64,000 nt of DNA, taken from positions 233,237,462 to 233,301,461 of the forward strand of contig OY992538.1 of the NCBI GenBank assembly GCA_963921195.1, read 5' to 3'. The notes under the pieces are model-generated. The model ran no database searches. It was not told the origin of the DNA and worked only from the letters and a program-made list of their open reading frames with translations. A program made the translations under genes and the position numbers. Origin of the DNA: Pegoplata infirma (lineage: Eukaryota; Arthropoda; Insecta; Diptera; Anthomyiidae). Positions 12,454 through 22,631 of this stretch are shown here, in pieces; position 1 is the first letter of the stretch, and every line of letters begins with the position of its first letter.

Positions 12454-14594
12454 GCACAGTGGAAGATGGACGCGCATCGTAACAAAATCAAAATTGTCAG
12501 CGATTTGATCGGTTGAACATGGGTTTGATAAAAGACATCCTGGAGGATAGAAAACCGTTCATAAAATATTTATATGTCATTTACTTTGACCAGGGCGTCT
12601 CCCCAAAGGCCAAACATTTTCAGGTTTTTTTAAAAAATGAAAATTTTTTGGAAACCTTTTTTAAATGATTGAGTAAAACTATTTCTAAGTAAGCTAACAT
12701 CCTGAAATTTTAACACAGCTTTGACAATATATGTAAATAATTAAAACTGCCCTTATAAGCTAAAATTTTAAACCGCGTTATTCGTTAATTGACTGCCAAA
12801 TGTTATCATTTTTTAAGAAATGTGTAAAAAAGACTCTTAATTATAGACTGCATCTTTTGTGGAACCTTGTGGATACAGACAAATTCAATATGGGGTGAAA
12901 CTAGAGGTATTAATCTAAACGAGGAACTTTATTTCGTCTGCAGTAACTTGCAGTTAAATTCAGGATAAGGCTCCAAAGTTGGGTCCATAAAAAGAAAAAA
13001 AAAAAACTTATAGTATATATTTATTTTTTTAAATTTTTATTTTTCGAAATTATTAAATATCAGCTTCAACCTATTTAGATATTTACAAAAAAAAATTGGT
13101 GATGCTGCATAGGCTTGAGAATCTAACTTAATACCCAGCAAAATTTGGCATTACTAGTAATGGGATTAAAGAAAAAAAGAAAGGATCTCACTTGTCGAAT
13201 GAGCATAAGGAACTCGTAAAGGAGAGGAAACGCTTTGTGCAAGAACAGTTCAGAAAACGATTAGGAATATTAATCGATATACCTAAAAACGGTAAAAATT
13301 TACACCTAAAAATTTATACCTAAAAACGGTAAAAATGTACATATAAATTCGTTAAACTTTCTCATTTATTTGTCAACATAAGGTTATGGCACAAGTAATG
13401 ATGGCACTACAGCCAGAACATTTTTTGAAAACTACGTAATATCATCTGATATTACTGGAATAGACAAAAATATATTAAAGCGAGTATATATTATATTAAC
13501 GTGCATTCACACAAGTGAAGAAATAAATGCAACCAAATTTAAAAAATACGCATTCGACACAGCCAAACTTATAATCTCAATGTATGGATGGTGGACAATG
13601 AGTCCTGTACATAAGGTCCTGATACACGGAAGTGAGATTATTCAAAATTCGGTGTTACCAGTTGGTAATAAAAATATTTTGAACTATATAAGCAATTCAT
13701 TAACTAACTTATACAATTTAAATATTAGGTCAGTTATCAGAAGAATCGTTAGAAAGGTCGCATAAATATTTTAAGATTTACAAAAGCAATTTTAGCAGAA
13801 AAAATTCAAGAATAAACAATCTAAAAGATATTTTTCAAAAATTTATGGTAGAATCAGATCCAAAAATTTCCATTTTACGTAAAGAAACATCGAGCTTCGT
13901 AAAAAAGGTTCCTTATCCAAAGGAACTATTGCAACTAATACAAAAGAACAATTTTTTTTTTTTTTTATTTATTTATTACGATATTGCATTATCGTGTCTA
14001 TGTTAATTGTTTTTTTAATGTTTTAATCCTGTTATTATTCATTTTTGGTTTATTACTACTATTTATTTATTATAAATCACTAAAATAAAATTGATAAAAA
14101 AAGTCATACGTGCCGGATATTTTATTGTAGGGTGAAAGGTGTTTCTAAATATTAAATTTATCTTTTTTGTGCAATTTTAAATAGGTTTGATACAAGCAAT
14201 TCCACTTATATATTTATATTGTCAGATTTGTTAACTAAATAAGTCGATACATTTGGTCATAATTTAACTCAATATTTTATATGTATTTTAACTAATAATG
14301 TTTAATGATGTATATTTACTCTATCCGAACGACATTCAATAATAATATATCAAAAATAACAATGATCTTAAAATTTTTTTAGCATTTGTTCATATAAATA
14401 AATTAACCAACTTTGCATTCAATTTATATGTAGGGTGCAAAGAGGACAACAAACTTTGATCACCGCTTTAATTGCTTAAGGTCCCTAGTTTTTAGAATGA
14501 CTAATTTTGTTTTACAACTCCTAACCGTTTAGAAGATATAGTCAAAAAACTCCGATGCGCGCGTTTTCCATACAAACCGTCCACTGTGCCCTGC
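12454..14594. mobile_element. Possible inner element with GCACAGTGGA ends
   Basis: The left end carries CCCTGCACAGTGGA and the right end, inverted, CAGGGCACAGTGGA. A second shared word, CGCGCATCG, follows inside both ends at different spacing (5 nt on the left, about 22 nt on the right). No clear target duplication is visible. The interior contains the three-exon gene at 13139-14006, so this may be the transposon that carried it. The resemblance is short and the boundaries are tentative. Confidence 0.4.
13139..14006 (+). CDS. Three-exon uncharacterised gene, apparently uninterrupted
   Basis: Three segments join in frame across canonical GT-AG introns: exon 13139-13291, intron 13292-13382 (91 bp), exon 13383-13664, intron 13665-13728 (64 bp, with a CTAAC branch-like motif), exon 13729-14006 ending in TAA. 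Both splices interrupt a glycine codon after its first base. The spliced reading of about 236 residues has no stop and contains GTSNDGTTARTFF, ITGIDKNILKRVY, GWWTMSPVHKVLIHG and VGQLSEESLERSHKY, then a basic tail. From memory this series resembles a family of uncharacterised, often multi-copy invertebrate proteins, frequently element-linked; I know no proven function and see no catalytic motif. The 5' exon is missing from my model: an acceptor-like CTTAATACCCAG precedes 13139, and no good ATG start is seen. The last residues are translated from a T-rich tract and may not be native. It lies inside nested element ends, so it is probably transposon-borne. Confidence 0.68.
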
Positions 14595-15366
14595 TCAAAT
14601 CGTCATTTATTAGTTTATAAAAACCTCGGTGAATATCTACGATTAAATGCGTCACTAAATATGTGAGCTTTAATACGCAAAGAATAATTTTGATGCCTTG
14701 TCAGACTGTTAATGTTTTTGATGCAGAGAAGTTCTGGAGTTCATGCACGCAGTTAAAAAAAATTAAAAACGCCGTTGGAATTACAATTTTAAGAAGTTTT
14801 TTTTATTATAAATATGGATGTTATTTTTGTTCTCAATTATTTCATGTATTTAAGTTTGAAATCAAATAAATTTAACAAAAACTTTGTAAATTTTCAGAAG
14901 TTTTTTTTGAAAAACACATACCAACATTTTATAGATAATTCTGTAAATTTTCAGTTTTTTATCGAAATAATTTTACAGAGTTTTTACAAATATATGTATG
15001 TTAAGTACTTCTTTGTGAAAATGTGATCCCATTTAACTAATTTTTTACTAAAAACTATGTAATATTACAGTTTTTTTTTGTCCAAGCCATTTTACAGAGT
15101 TTTCTTCGTAAAACAACAAAAAATCTTGCTGGTTGGAAATCTATGGTATTTTCTGCTGGATTAGCAGAGTATCTCTGTAATTTAACATAGTGATTATTTT
15201 GAGTGTATGGAAATTATTAAATTTAAATAAAAAAATTATACTTTGAACGGATTTAAATAATAAAAACATTGGCAAAGCGCTTTCAAAGCACTTTTTACCT
15301 ACACCAAAAATAAAGTGCTTCGCCAAGACTCTTTCTTTGAAACGATTGGCAGTTTCTGCCTAGGTA

Positions 15367-15801
15367 TCTACATTTATGAACTCTTATTAAATTCAATTCA
15401 CGATGTAACCTATGTAATGGTTTTAAAATCGGAAAATTAGTTTGTAAGAGTTCTACAAACAGGATCAAAATGCTTATACCTGCTGCATATTACTTGTAAC
15501 TTTATTTACTCACTATATTTCTCAATTCCTGTTCACAACGATACAGTTTGTGGTAAATTTTTATTCTTTCTTCCCTAAATTATTAGTTTAGATTTTAATT
15601 CCTAAACTACCTATTTAGCTGAATGAAGTATTTTTCGAATTACAACCATTTGTTGCAGAATTTTTACAAAAACGCAGTGAAAAATAGTCACTTAACTGTA
15701 TTGAAATTTTGACAACGCGAAGCATTGCGTTTTACAAATTTAGGGCATTAGTTTGAAATTGTTTAGAAGTTGCTTAACTAATTTTCTTTTTAGGAATTAT
15801 A
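15367..15801 (+). repeat. Array block 2
   Basis: Continuation of the array of 8-11 kb, with cores near 15370 (TTATGAACTCTTATTAAATT) and 15520 (CAATTCCTGTTCACAACG, then ATACAGTTTGTGG). There is no ORF. It is split from the next piece (16365-16505) by a hAT-type element. Confidence 0.65.
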
Positions 15802-15809
15802 GGACGGAT

Positions 15810-16356
15810 TAGTGTTGTAAAAGTATTGAGTATTTGAGTACCAAGTACTCAATACTGCCTATTTTTTCGAGTACTCAATACTCAAAAGTAACTACTCAAT
15901 ACTTTCAGGGTTGTATTTTTCACTTAAAATGCATAATTTAACCAACAAAATACAACTATTTGCATTTTTCCCCCAAAATTATGTTTTTTGTTATTTTCTA
16001 AAAAAAATGTCAACCCTTGTAAAGGGTATCGTGTTTTTTTTTTTCTAAAAATGTCTGCCCTATCACGAGGTTGAAATTGCCTTATAAAACAGCTGAATTT
16101 TTCTGTCTGTTTTGTAACAACAGCTGTTTAAAAAACAGGGCAGATTTGTTTTAAAAACTCCTTAAATTTGGTTGTGAATGCCTTGTCATGCAAATATAAA
16201 TAGAATTTAGAAGAAAAATGAATTTTATTGCGTTTTAGAAGGCTCTATTTTAAAATGTTTGAATTTCAAAAAAAATATTGAGTAGTATCGAATACTCAGT
16301 TGAAAAAGTATCGAGTAGTATTGAGTAGTCAAAAGTAACCACAATTTACAACACTA
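15810..16356. mobile_element. Non-autonomous hAT-type element, 8-bp duplication GGACGGAT
   Basis: The ends are TAGTGTTGTAAAAGTA and, inverted, TTTACAACACTA. The exact octamer GGACGGAT flanks both sides (15802-15809 and 16357-16364); an 8-bp duplication is the mark of hAT transposition. Subterminal sequence consists of repeated GAGTACTCAATACT-like words, typical of transposase-binding repeats. At 547 bp with no ORF it is non-autonomous. Confidence 0.88.
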
Positions 16357-17465
16357 GGACGGATCGCTATTCAAATGATTTAATTTTTAAAAAATCATAA
16401 GATTCCAACTTTTTGTTCTTAGCTCCTATTGAAGGGTTACAATTAGTAGTGACTTTTAAATATTTAATTTTAAATCTCCTGTGCTGATTATATTAGAATA
16501 GAAATGTAATAATTAGTGCCCCCATTTCCCGGTTCTCGGTATTCCCGGGAATACCGGTATTCCCGGTTCTGGAACCGGTTTCCCGGTTCTAGATATATTC
16601 CCGGGAATACCGGTATTCCCGGTTCTGATCCTGGTACCGGTTCTCAAAATCCATAAAAATACTATACCATAAAATATTTACATTACACTATTTAATCAGT
16701 ATTTCAGTAATATTTAGTTGTGTTTGTAAAATTATTTAAAAATCATGCATCTATTTTTTCGAAAATTAAAAAAATAAAATGGAAATGGTGTTATTCACAT
16801 GTTTTGTATTTTTTTTTTGGTAAAAGCAAAGAAAAAATTTTAATTGTACAAAAATTTACAAAATATTCATACCGATAGTCCCGGGAATACCGTCAGAACC
16901 GGAACCGGGAATACCGGGAATGAATTAAGAACCGGGAAACCGGTACCATTTCCCGGTAATACCGAGAACCGGGAATACCGGTATTCCCGGTACTACGGTA
17001 CTGACCGTACACCGAAAAAAATTCCTGCCTTATATGTACGAAAACGTTCGTACATTGTACGAAAAATTTCGTTGTTTCGCACCACGAAATTCTTGCGTAC
17101 AATGTACGAAATGCACGAAATTGTTTCGTAAAATAAACGAAATTGTTTTTGTATTTTACAAAAAAATTTCGTAAAATAAACGCAATAAATTTTTGTGTTT
17201 TACGAAAATTTTCGTAAAATAAACGAAATATTTTTTTTGTTTTACGAAATTATTTCGTAAAATAAACGAAATATTTTTATTTTTACGAAATTTTTTTGGT
17301 AAATAAAAAAATCCTTAAATTAACGAAATTACATGTAAAAATTCTTTCTTGAGAATAAGAACAACGTTTTCAACGTTTTGACAGCAACATTTCCAAGCAA
17401 TTAATTGTTTCTTCTTAACAGAGACTTATAAGATTTCATTCATTATTTACAGTGATTTTGTTTTA

Positions 17466-19454
17466 CACTCAAAAAAAAAAGTTTGTAAAATGACATAAAA
17501 TCCCCGTGATTTTACATGGCAGGTTTTGTAAAATATGTACTAGCAAGAATCCCCGTAATGTTACGGGGATAATTTGTAAATCGATTTAACAAAAGAAAAT
17601 GTAAATTTACATTTTTTTTGTAAAATATTAAATTCGAGGTGAACATTTTTTTTTGTAAATTTACAAAAAATTTGGTAAATTTACAAAACAAAATTGTAAA
17701 CTTACAGAAAAAGGTTGTTATTTTACAAAGAAAAAATAGAAAATGAAAAAAATAAATTGTAGATTAACAAATTATTTGGTTAAACTACTGTTTTTACCGG
17801 AAAAAAATATTGAAAACACGTATATTTACAATAAAAGTTGTAAATTTGCAAAAAAAAAAATTTAAATTTACAAAAAAAATTGTAAACTTACAAAAAAAAA
17901 GTTGTAAATTTACAAAATAAAGTAGAAAACCAAAAACCAAAATTGTTAATTTACAAATTGTTTGGTTAAACTACTGTTTTTTATGGCAAAAACTTTTATA
18001 TTTACAATAAAAAGTGGTAATTTACAATTTTTATTGTATATATAGCATTTTTTCTTATTTTTTTGCCGTAAAAACAGTAGGTTAACCAAAAAATTTGTAA
18101 ATTTACAATATTGTTTTTGTATTTTCTACTTCATTTTTGTAAAATTACAACTTTTTTCGTAAGTATACAATTTTGTTTTTTAAATTTTCATATCTGTTTT
18201 GTAAATTTACAAAAAAATTGGTTTATTTACATATTTGTTTTGTAAATTTAAAGGTTTTTTTCCATTGGTGCACCTTATTTTTCCTTCTTCGGCAGCTGGA
18301 GTAGCACTTCAACAACCTGAAATGATTTTTATTTTTTTTCACTTGAACACTTTTAACAAACTTTTTAATGTATAACACTGCACTTTTTTATTTTTTTCGA
18401 CATTTCGTTTTTCTTAAGTAGAACATATGAGAATTGCGAAGGAGGCTACACAAGAAATTTCTTATATTTTCAGGAAAAATTAGTCAAAAAATAACAATTT
18501 TTTTTTGAATTTTTAATTATTTTCACTAGTATTTTTAAAAAATCGGAAAAAATTTTTTTGGATATTGTAGATTAGATGTTTAAGTTCCTGTAAAAACAAG
18601 AAAAACTTAATTTTTCATAATTGGAAGCTTTTTATTGACATTTTAGGTGCCAAATTAAAAAAAAAAATTACCAAAAAAATATGGTAAAATTACCAAAAAA
18701 AATGGTAAAAAATACAAAAAAAAAATAAACTATGAACAATTATATAGTAGAAACAAATAAAAATTTTGGTATTTTACTTAACGCAAATTACCAAAAAATG
18801 GTGTAAAAATTAATTTTTTTTGCTAAAGCTTACAATTAATTGAAAAATTTTTGTGTCCGGAACTTAAAAAATTTCCAAAATTTTTTTTCATAAAATTTTT
18901 TATTTATAAAAAATTATTTTTACCTGAATTTTTTACTTCAAAACGCAAAAAAAAAATCTGAACTTAGAAAATTTTTGCGTGTCCTGTTGTTGAATAATTA
19001 AATTTTTTTTTGTAAAACAACATTAATTCTAGTAATAAACTAAGTTTTGTAAAATTACATTGGAATTTTGTACTTTTCAATACATACATTTCAAACTGAA
19101 AAACTGAAAACCTTGTAAGCGATCTTAAAAAAAATGTTTGTAATAACACATTTTTTTGGTAGAAAGACTAAATAACATCAAGTAAAATTTTGTTGTACAA
19201 TAACAGTTTTCATGTGTAAAAAAACTAAACGCCTTGTAGTACTTTTTTAATTTGTAAAATAATTCACTTTTTTGTAAATTTACCTAAAAATTTTGTAAAA
19301 TAAATTTACCAACATATAATAGTAAAATTACAAAGCAAACTGTAGTTTTCGTTTTATTAAATATACAACAATTTTTGTAAAAAGACAAAAATATTAGTAA
19401 AATAGAATTACAAGACCTTTTACTTGTAATTTTACAAACTTTTTTTTTTGGGTG
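17466..19454. mobile_element. TA-flanked CACTCAAAAAAA-ended element
   Basis: The ends are CACTCAAAAAAAAAAGTTTG and, inverted, CAAACTTTTTTTTTTGGGTG, each flanked by TA. The interior consists largely of repeated, self-complementary TTGTAAATTTACAA-type words (17570-18250 and 19240-19430), giving strong hairpin potential but no credible ORF. It is nested in the element at 17010-20475, so the insertion order is clear. Confidence 0.78.
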
Positions 19455-19619
19455 TAGGCTACGTTCACACTACAAGAACTTATGATGATATGTTGAGATG
19501 ATTTTTTTGGAGGACCACCTCCCCACATGTAAAAAAAAACTTATGTATATCATCAAGCCTCAAATTTTATTTGATCCGATTAGCCTCAAATTTTAATTGA
19601 TACTTAAAATAAATAAAAA

Positions 19620-20060
19620 CCAAGAGAGAGCTTTTAAGTCGGCTGTGCCGAATTTTTATTACCCCAAATATGTAAAAAAAATATCAGAGTTATCATTATT
19701 GAAATTAATTCTTTATACCCACGACCACAAGGCATTTTCTAATCCCCTGGGTCGAAGCTCATTACTTTAAATTTTTTTTGACATAAAAATGTTTCATTTG
19801 TTTAACAAAACAACAAAAAACACTTTAAAAAAATGAGTTTTCCATAGGTTGGTTTAAAGAAATAAAACTTTTTTGCCCACATACGAACTTAACCTGCTGA
19901 TGACCAAAAGACTTGTTCCGTGGTATCCGTGTTTTATATAGACGGACATTAATAGAATGCCTTAGAAATTATCATGGATCAATAATAAATATACTTTAAG
20001 GGGTCCCCGACCGATATTTTTTTATTATACCCCAATACTGTAGTTAGAGGGCATAAAAAC
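19620..20060 (+). repeat. Family A fragment
   Basis: It carries family phrases TAAGTCGGCTGTGCCGAA, CGTGTTTTATATAGACGG, GGGGTCCCCGACCGATATTT and ATACCCCAATACTG. It sits inside the TA-flanked element. No ORF. Confidence 0.6.
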
Positions 20061-20492
20061 ACCCTTTAAGCATGCATTTAAAGATTTCTTCTTTTTTCAT
20101 TAGTTTTGTAAAATTTTAAAATTCTTGATTATTTTTTTTCGTAATATAAAGTCCACTTTCGTATATTTTACGAAAGAAGTTTTTACGAATTATTTTCGTA
20201 AAAATACGAAAGTCTGTACACTTTTTTTGTAATATGCAGTCAACATTCGTATATTTTACGAAAGAATCATTTACATTCTTTTTTTCGTTACTTTCGTAAA
20301 ATTACAAAAGTTTTTACAACATTTTTACATTTACTAATCATTTTCGTTACTTTCGTAAAAATACGAAATTCAGTACTAAAGTTTTTCGTAATATGTAGTC
20401 AACTTTCGTGTATTTTACGAAAATAAAAAGTACGAAACTTTTTTTCGTAAAATGTTGCATGGATTTTTTTCGGTGTAGGCACTAGTAATAAT

Positions 20493-22130
20493 AAAAACCC
20501 AGACAGAAATTGAAACCTGAAAATTATTTTTTTCAGGTTAGATCTGATGTGCGCAGGTAAATTTACAAAAATGCTACAAAATAGTTTTCTTCTTATTCTA
20601 TCACAGGGATAATATGCATTTTTATTTTAGATGTCTGCATATTTCTTGTTAATGTATTTACTGTCTATATTTCTGAACTCCTGTTTCCATGATACAGTTT
20701 GTGGTGACAATTAACTCTTTCTTTCCAAGATCAGTTAAGATTTTAACAAAACAAATCCTTTAAGTGAGTAATTCTTTGCAATAAACTACCTGATTTTGTA
20801 AATAATGAGTTAATAATATTTTTTGTAATTTATTACAACCATCTTTATAAAGATCTTAAAAATGCTACACAGGGGGGTAATTGTGTATTTCGATTCGAAA
20901 AGAGAAGCTATTCGAACGACATTTTTGATTCCAATTTAAAGTACCTAAAATAATTTTTATTCGAGCGAACATCTTTTGGCATATTAATGTTTATCCTTTT
21001 ATTCTAAAAATAAAAAAAAAAAAATTCTCATAGCGAGTTACATTTTACAAAGGATTAAAATTTTCTGAATTCGAACAGTTTCTTTCGAATCGAATTACAC
21101 AATTACCCCCCAGGTTAGATCTGATATGCTCAAATCAGGTAGACTTTTCTACTAAAATGCTACAAAATAGTTATCTTCTTATTTTATCACAGGGATAACA
21201 TATGTTTAAAGGTGTTTGTCTGAATAGCATGCAGTGCATATTTCTTTGATATGCATTAACTTTATGCATTTCTTAACTCCTGTTCCAATGATACGGTTTG
21301 TGGTGTCAATTAACTCTTTAATTTTGATTTTAAGAAATTCCTTGCCAGAACAAAAAAATGTTTCTTGTAAACTACCTGATTTTGTTAATAATGAGAAGTT
21401 TTATGAACTCTAGTTTTAATGAGTGACTTTTAACTATTTCTCATTCAAATAATTTTAAAAATGAAAAATTATCCTAGATTTGTGATTAATATTCCACAAA
21501 ATTCTTTTAAAATAGTTATGTTCAAATTTTATCACAGAAATAAAATGAATTTTGGGTTTAAGGTGCCTGCCTGCATAATATGCAGTGCATATTTCTTGTA
21601 AATTTATTTGATTTCTGTATTGCTCAACTCCTGTTTTAATGATACACTTTGTGGTGACAAAAAACTTTTTCTTTCCAAAATCAGTATGGATTTTAAGAAA
21701 AAAAATCCTTTAAGGAAATGTGATAGATTACCCAGAAAATTGCCACCTGAAAATTATTTTTTTCAGGTTAGATCTGATGTGCTCAATGCAGGTAGATTTT
21801 TCTACAAAGCTGCTACAAAATAGTTTTCTTCTAATTCTATCACAGGGATAATATGCATTTTTAGTTTAGATGTCTGCATATTTCTTGTAAATGTATTTAC
21901 TGTCTATATTTCTGAACTTCTGCTCCCATGATACAGTTTGTGGTCACAATTAACTCTTTCTTTCAGTTTAGATTTTAACAAAAAATCCTTTAAATACCTG
22001 ATTTTGTATATAATGAGTTATCTCTTGCTGAGTTTAAATAGAAATGATAAGAAATTAGTAAAAATAAGTGATTTCCTAAAATAAACAAACATAAAAATAA
22101 CAGAATAGAATTAGGATTATAGTACCCAGG
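20493..22130 (+). repeat. Array block 3
   Basis: The best-kept part of the array. Cores fall near 20672, 21265, 21405, 21620 and 21907; spacing corrected for the MITE at 20872-21111 is roughly 285-360 bp. Units share TTTCAGGTTAGATCTGATGT, CTACAAAATAGTTTTCTTCT, TATCACAGGGATAATATGCA and CTCCTGTTTCCATGATACAG. No coding potential. Confidence 0.78.
20872..21111. mobile_element. 240-bp MITE with GGGGGGTAATTGTGTA ends
   Basis: The left end is GGGGGGTAATTGTGTATTTC and the right end is its near-perfect inverse, AATTACACAATTACCCCCC. Inner arms share TTCGATTCGAAA-type words. It lies within one array unit, between ATGCTACACA and AGGTTAGATC. No clear target duplication could be fixed. No ORF. Confidence 0.8.
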
Positions 22131-22134
22131 CAGA

Positions 22135-22591
22135 AATTGCTGACTGTACTAAATTTTTCATATAGGGACTTTATGAAACAATAAAAATTTAAACGTTCAA
22201 TCGATTTGGCTTATTTTTAAACTTAATCTGCATAGGACTATGGTACATATGTATTTCTAACAAAACTCAGGTTAATATATTCTTTAGTTTTTTCCCAATC
22301 GCGCTTTTAACAAACGGACTGAGTGGTATTGCTAGATCGTGGTAAAATCCATAAAGGATCAAGGAGAGGAAGAAGGATCATGAATTCACATTTTATAAAG
22401 AGAATATAAAAAAATCCAACGTCGTAAAATTGGCAAATCCAATATTGGTCTAACGTTGAAAAAAACCTTAGACCGATCGTTGACCACTGTTACCATTTGA
22501 ATATCGGACTTAATTCGATATTAATTAAATTTACAATTTAAGATGTATTGCGCCATTTAAACTTTAGACCGTCTTCATGTCTCTGCCTAGG
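22135..22591. mobile_element. Possible small TA-flanked element (CCCAGGCAGA ends)
   Basis: The left end is TA plus CCCAGGCAGA and the right end TCTGCCTAGG plus TA, giving an 11-bp imperfect inverted repeat. Interior sequence has TTAGACCGTC and CATTTGAATATCGGAC phrases but no ORF. The left word is also an internal word of the array, so this may be chance. Confidence 0.35.
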
Positions 22592-22631
22592 TAATTTCTA
22601 TTGTTTCAAACTTAACAAGAAGTATAAACAT

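Larger units (their letters stand above)
11675..15205. mobile_element. TA-flanked CACTCAAAA-ended element
   Basis: The left end is TA plus CACTCAAAATAATTAC, followed by TCTGTAAAATACTCTGT. The right end is GTGATTATTTTGAGTG plus TA. Subterminal regions on both sides are full of short palindromic words built from TCTGTAAATTTTACAGA-like sequence (11695-11900 and 14870-15190). The same end structure, TA target duplication and repetitive subtermini occur at 17010-20475 and 17466-19454. The interior carries a second inverted-repeat pair and a spliced gene. No transposase that I recognise is present. Confidence 0.72.
11024..15364. mobile_element. Putative outer TA-flanked element around the gene nest
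   Basis: The left end is TA then CCCAGGCAGAAA and the right end is TTTCTGCCTAGG then TA. Removing everything between the two TA copies joins TTTTGTAATTACAGC to TATCTACATTTATGAACTC, which restores a normal junction of the surrounding array, so this does look like an insertion. Next to the ends, AAGCGCT-containing segments are roughly inverted. Caution: CCCAGRCAGAAATTGCC also occurs as an internal word of the array at 10046, 20497, 21726 and 22133, so the ends may be array-derived. Confidence 0.5.
17010..20475. mobile_element. TA-flanked CACCGAAAAAAA-ended element
   Basis: The ends are CACCGAAAAAAATTCCTG and, inverted, ATTTTTTTCGGTG, each flanked by TA. The subtermini are dense in inverted words of the type TTTCGTAAAATAAACGAAA (17040-17300 on the left, 20110-20470 on the right). 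It contains another element of similar design (17466-19454) and a Family A segment (19620-20060). No transposase is seen. Confidence 0.75.
16514..20484. mobile_element. hAT-type element with CCGGGAATACC repeats, host of nested insertions
   Basis: The left end is TAGTGCCCCCATTTCCCGG and the right end GGCACTA; the exact octamer GTAATAAT lies at 16506-16513 and 20485-20492. The element body (16524-17007) is an island of GC-rich palindromic words such as ATTCCCGGGAATACCGG and GGAACCGGTTTCCCGG, arranged on both sides of an AT-rich centre. Seven bases from its right end it was hit by a second element (17010-20475), so most of its span is insertion. Without the insertion it is about 0.5 kb and non-coding. 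Confidence 0.85.

Noticed and set aside
13580..13765. Single-exon ORF of 61 codons as a separate gene
   Set aside because: It covers part of exon 2, reads through intron 2 (13665-13728) and enters exon 3 out of frame; the spliced model explains the region better.
11024..15364. Polinton/Maverick-type element
   Set aside because: The span is too short, target duplications are TA rather than 6 bp, and no polymerase, integrase or packaging ATPase is present.
16844..17131. Overlapping ORFs on both strands (95 and 69 codons)
   Set aside because: They arise from CCGGGAATACCGG and ACGAAA palindromic repeats and have repeat-like, not protein-like, composition.
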